Assembly (NCBI GenBank): GCA_031289895.1
Contig: JAITOP010000250.1
Location: 1 to 8,321, forward strand
Length of the DNA: 8,321 bases
Direction: 5' to 3'
Origin: Prevotellaceae bacterium
Lineage (GTDB): Bacteria; Bacteroidota; Bacteroidia; Bacteroidales; UBA932
Each line of letters opens with the position of its first letter. The first letter of the stretch is position 1. Positions 6,144 through 8,321 of the stretch are shown here, in pieces. The translations under genes were made by a program, and so were the position numbers. The notes under the pieces are model-generated. The model made no database searches, was not told the origin of the DNA, and was given only the letters and a program-made list of their open reading frames with translations.

Positions 6144-7250
6144 ATGAAGCAATTTATAGCATTTGTAAAAAAAGAGTTCCGGCATATCTTTCGTGATACG
6201 CAAACGATAATGATATTACTGATTATGCCCATTGCGCAAATTATTCTTTTCGGATTTGCCGTCAGTACTGAAGTGCGAAACACAGAAGTTGCAGTTTTCG
6301 ACCCGTCAAAAGACATATCTACCGACCGCATCATCAAACAGTTTCAGGCAAGCGAATACTTTACCGTAATCAAGATGTTGGATAATCCGAATGAAATAAA
6401 CGAAGTGTTAAAAGAAGGAAAAATCCGTCTTGTCATTGTGTTTGGCGAAAATTTTAATGACAACCTTTTGCATACCGGCGAGGCTTCCATGCAGTTGATT
6501 GCCGATGCCACCGACCCTAATCAAGCCACCACGCTTACCGGATATGCAACAAGGATTATCGGTGATTATCAGCATGAATTAATGCGTGCTTACAGCGTTC
6601 CTGTCCAAATCAACCCGCAAGTACGGATGTTATACAACCCGCAAATGAAAGCATCATACAACTTTGTGCCGGGTGTAATGGGAATGATACTAATGCTGAT
6701 ATGCGCCATGATGACCTCGATAGCCATTGTGAAAGAACGCGAAACGGGAACAATGGAAATACTGTTGGCATCGCCCATGAAACCGATTTACGTTATCATA
6801 TCCAAAGCCGTACCCTATTTGGTTTTGTCGTTAGTCAATCTGGTTACCATACTGTTGCTGTCTGTCTTTGTACTGGATGTACCCGTTGCCGGGAGTTTAT
6901 TTTTGTTGGGCGTGATGTCGTTTATTTTCATTATGTGTGCTTTGTCGCTGGGTTTGTTCATTTCAACGCTTGTCAATACGCAGGTAGCCGCAATGTTGGC
7001 ATCGGGTATGGGACTAATGATGCCCGTAATGTTACTTTCCGGTATGATGTTTCCCATCGAAAATATGCCTGCCATCCTGCAATGGTTGTCCTGCATCTTT
7101 CCGGCAAGGTGGTACATCGCCGCTGTGAAAAAAATAATGATAGAAGGACTGCCCGTAGTATCTATCCTTAAAGAACTGTGCATCTTGTCATTTATGGCGG
7201 CGATATTTATCTTGGTAAGTCTGAAAAAATTTAAAACCCGTTTAGAATAG
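6144..7250 (+). CDS. ABC-2 type permease, YbhS-like
   Basis: The ATG at 6144 gives 368 residues, the common length for this permease group. A TTG six codons earlier (6126) lies inside the repeat and the ATPase reading frame, so I reject it. The design is that of YbhS/YhhJ proteins: a basic N-terminus (KKEFRHIFRD), membrane helix 1 (about 21-41, IMILLIMPIAQIILFGFAV), a large periplasmic domain (about 42-165), then five helices in the C-terminal half. The cytoplasmic coupling loop VKERETGTMEILLASPM (about 197-213) and the MLLSGMMFPIENMP segment are typical of the family. Paired with the second permease it should form the inner-membrane channel driven by the two ATPases and capped by the adaptor. 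Codons are noticeably more GC-rich than in the genes upstream. Confidence 0.92.
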   Translation: MKQFIAFVKKEFRHIFRDTQTIMILLIMPIAQIILFGFAVSTEVRNTEVAVFDPSKDISTDRIIKQFQASEYFTVIKMLDNPNEINEVLKEGKIRLVIVFGENFNDNLLHTGEASMQLIADATDPNQATTLTGYATRIIGDYQHELMRAYSVPVQINPQVRMLYNPQMKASYNFVPGVMGMILMLICAMMTSIAIVKERETGTMEILLASPMKPIYVIISKAVPYLVLSLVNLVTILLLSVFVLDVPVAGSLFLLGVMSFIFIMCALSLGLFISTLVNTQVAAMLASGMGLMMPVMLLSGMMFPIENMPAILQWLSCIFPARWYIAAVKKIMIEGLPVVSILKELCILSFMAAIFILVSLKKFKTRLE

Positions 7251-7256
7251 TTGATT

Positions 7257-8321
7257 ATGATAAAATTTTTAATTGAAAAAGAGTTTAAGCAGATAGCCCG
7301 CAATTCATTTATTCCAAAAATGATTTTGGCTATGCCGTTGGTGATGATGTTGTTTTTGCCGTGGGTTGCCGATATGGAGATGAAAAACATCAACATCAGC
7401 ATTGTGGATAACGACCACAGCACTTATTCCGAACGTTTGGTACAAAAAATAGCAGCGTCAACCTATTTCGTCTTGTCGGATATTTCTGTCAGCAACGACC
7501 AAGCCATGAAAAGCATTGAAGCCAATGCCGCCGACCTGATACTGGAAATACCTTTAGATTTCGAGCGCGACATTATCCGCCAATATCCTGTCGATATGAT
7601 GATTTCCGCCAATGCGGTGAATAGCACCAAAGGCGGTATCGGAAGCAGCTATCTATCGGTAATATTGAATGATTACGCTTCGGAAATCCGCGAAAGCATA
7701 ATGCCTGTGCAAGGGAAAACCGTTGTACCTGTCATTCGGATTGTTTCGCAAAACAAGTTCAACCCGCACCTCGACTACAAAATATTTATGATACCTGCGC
7801 TAATAGTTATGTTGCTCACAATGATTGGAGGCTTCCTTCCCGCACTGAACATCGTTGGCGAAAAAGAACAAGGCACGATAGAGCAGATGAATGTTTCGCC
7901 CGTAAGCAAATTTACGTTTATCATCGCCAAATTGATACCTTACTGGTTCATCGGTTTCATCATTCTTTCTATTAGTATGGTGGTTGCGTTTCTCATCTAC
8001 GGGCTTGTTCCGGCAGGCAGCATAGCGACTATTTACTTCTTTTCGGCACTCTACATTCTGGTTGTTTCCGGTCTCGGATTGGTCATATCCAACTATGCCG
8101 GCACTATGCAACAAGCCATGTTCATCATGTTTTTCTTTATGATGATTTTGTTGCTGATGAGCGGATTGTTCACTCCCGTAACAAGTATGCCCGATTGGGC
8201 GCAAACCATAACGGTCATCAATCCATTGAAATACTTTATTCAAGTAATGCGAATGATTTTTTTGAAAGGCAGCACCATATCAAACCTAACAACACAACTG
8301 ATAGCCCTTTGCAGCTTTGCC
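7257..8321 (+). CDS. ABC-2 type permease, YbhR-like (3' end outside window)
   Basis: The frame is open from ATG 7257 to the last base (355 codons) with no stop, so the gene is cut by the window edge, probably by only a short tail. It follows the first permease by six bases. The layout repeats that of its neighbour: N-terminal EKEFKQIARN, helix 1 (about 22-41, KMILAMPLVMMLFLPWV), a periplasmic domain up to about residue 175, then the helical C-terminal half with the coupling loop GEKEQGTIEQMNVSPVSKF (about 202-220) and LLLMSGLFTPVTSMPDWAQ near 301-319. It matches YbhR-type permeases, and two such permeases per operon are expected to form a heterodimer. Any apparent antisense frames here (for example 7800-8243 on the minus strand) are shadows. 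Confidence 0.92.
   Translation, partial: MIKFLIEKEFKQIARNSFIPKMILAMPLVMMLFLPWVADMEMKNINISIVDNDHSTYSERLVQKIAASTYFVLSDISVSNDQAMKSIEANAADLILEIPLDFERDIIRQYPVDMMISANAVNSTKGGIGSSYLSVILNDYASEIRESIMPVQGKTVVPVIRIVSQNKFNPHLDYKIFMIPALIVMLLTMIGGFLPALNIVGEKEQGTIEQMNVSPVSKFTFIIAKLIPYWFIGFIILSISMVVAFLIYGLVPAGSIATIYFFSALYILVVSGLGLVISNYAGTMQQAMFIMFFFMMILLLMSGLFTPVTSMPDWAQTITVINPLKYFIQVMRMIFLKGSTISNLTTQLIALCSFA

Noticed and set aside
6701..7171. 156-codon + strand frame within the first permease
   Set aside because: It is a shadow of the permease in another frame, rich in Cys, His and Arg and without any domain.
6815..7423. 202-codon minus-strand frame across the two permeases
   Set aside because: It is antisense to two clear permease genes and has no recognisable domain. 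Long antisense frames are common opposite such genes.
7800..8243. 147-codon minus-strand frame at the right edge
   Set aside because: It is antisense to the second permease. Its His/Asn/Gln-rich translation is the mirror of hydrophobic codons, not a protein family.

Overview
The window looks like a chromosomal segment from a low-GC member of the Bacteroidota. The grounds are the AT-rich codon use, the absence of Shine-Dalgarno-like sequences before the starts, a signal peptide ending in SQA|Q, a promoter matching the Bacteroidota pattern (TTG, about 20 nt, then TAnnTTTG), and intergenic DNA full of short AT-rich repeats. I cannot name a genus. I see no rRNA, tRNA, CRISPR array, transposase or phage gene.

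Layout. Positions 1-531 hold the 3' end of an unrecognised gene whose start lies outside the window. Positions 532-988 contain no gene. This stretch holds two adjacent hairpins (550-569 and 591-633), a tandem array built first from 9-base units and then from a 24-base higher-order unit (about 676-845), homopolymer A/T tracts, and a promoter plus possible operator just before position 989. From 989 to the end of the window everything lies on the + strand as one tightly packed cluster of nine genes, very probably an operon: TetR-family regulator, TolC-like outer-membrane channel, HlyD-like lipoprotein adaptor, small two-helix membrane protein, DUF454/YbaN-like membrane protein, two separate ABC ATPases, and two ABC-2 permeases (the last cut by the window edge). 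Gaps between genes are 18 bases or less, and one pair shares an ATGA overlap.

Function. The set corresponds to the Escherichia coli CecR (YbiH)-YbhG-YbhF-YbhS-YbhR drug efflux system, with the double ATPase YbhF split into two genes and a dedicated outer-membrane channel added. The likely machine has the two ATPases pairing on the cytoplasmic face, the two permeases forming the inner-membrane transporter, the lipid-anchored adaptor bridging the periplasm, and the TolC-like protein opening the outer membrane. The TetR protein probably represses the whole cluster and is released by a ligand. The substrate cannot be read from sequence.

This is a recognisable system rather than an undescribed one. 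The points worth a second look are: the complementary degeneration of the two ATPases (NBD1 lacks the Q-loop Gln and switch His, NBD2 lacks the LSGG signature); a 13-base motif found once inside NBD1, once inverted next to it, and once at the NBD2/permease junction; a rise in GC and change of codon use starting near that junction; the DUF454 and small membrane genes inside an efflux operon; and the ordered higher-order tandem repeat upstream.
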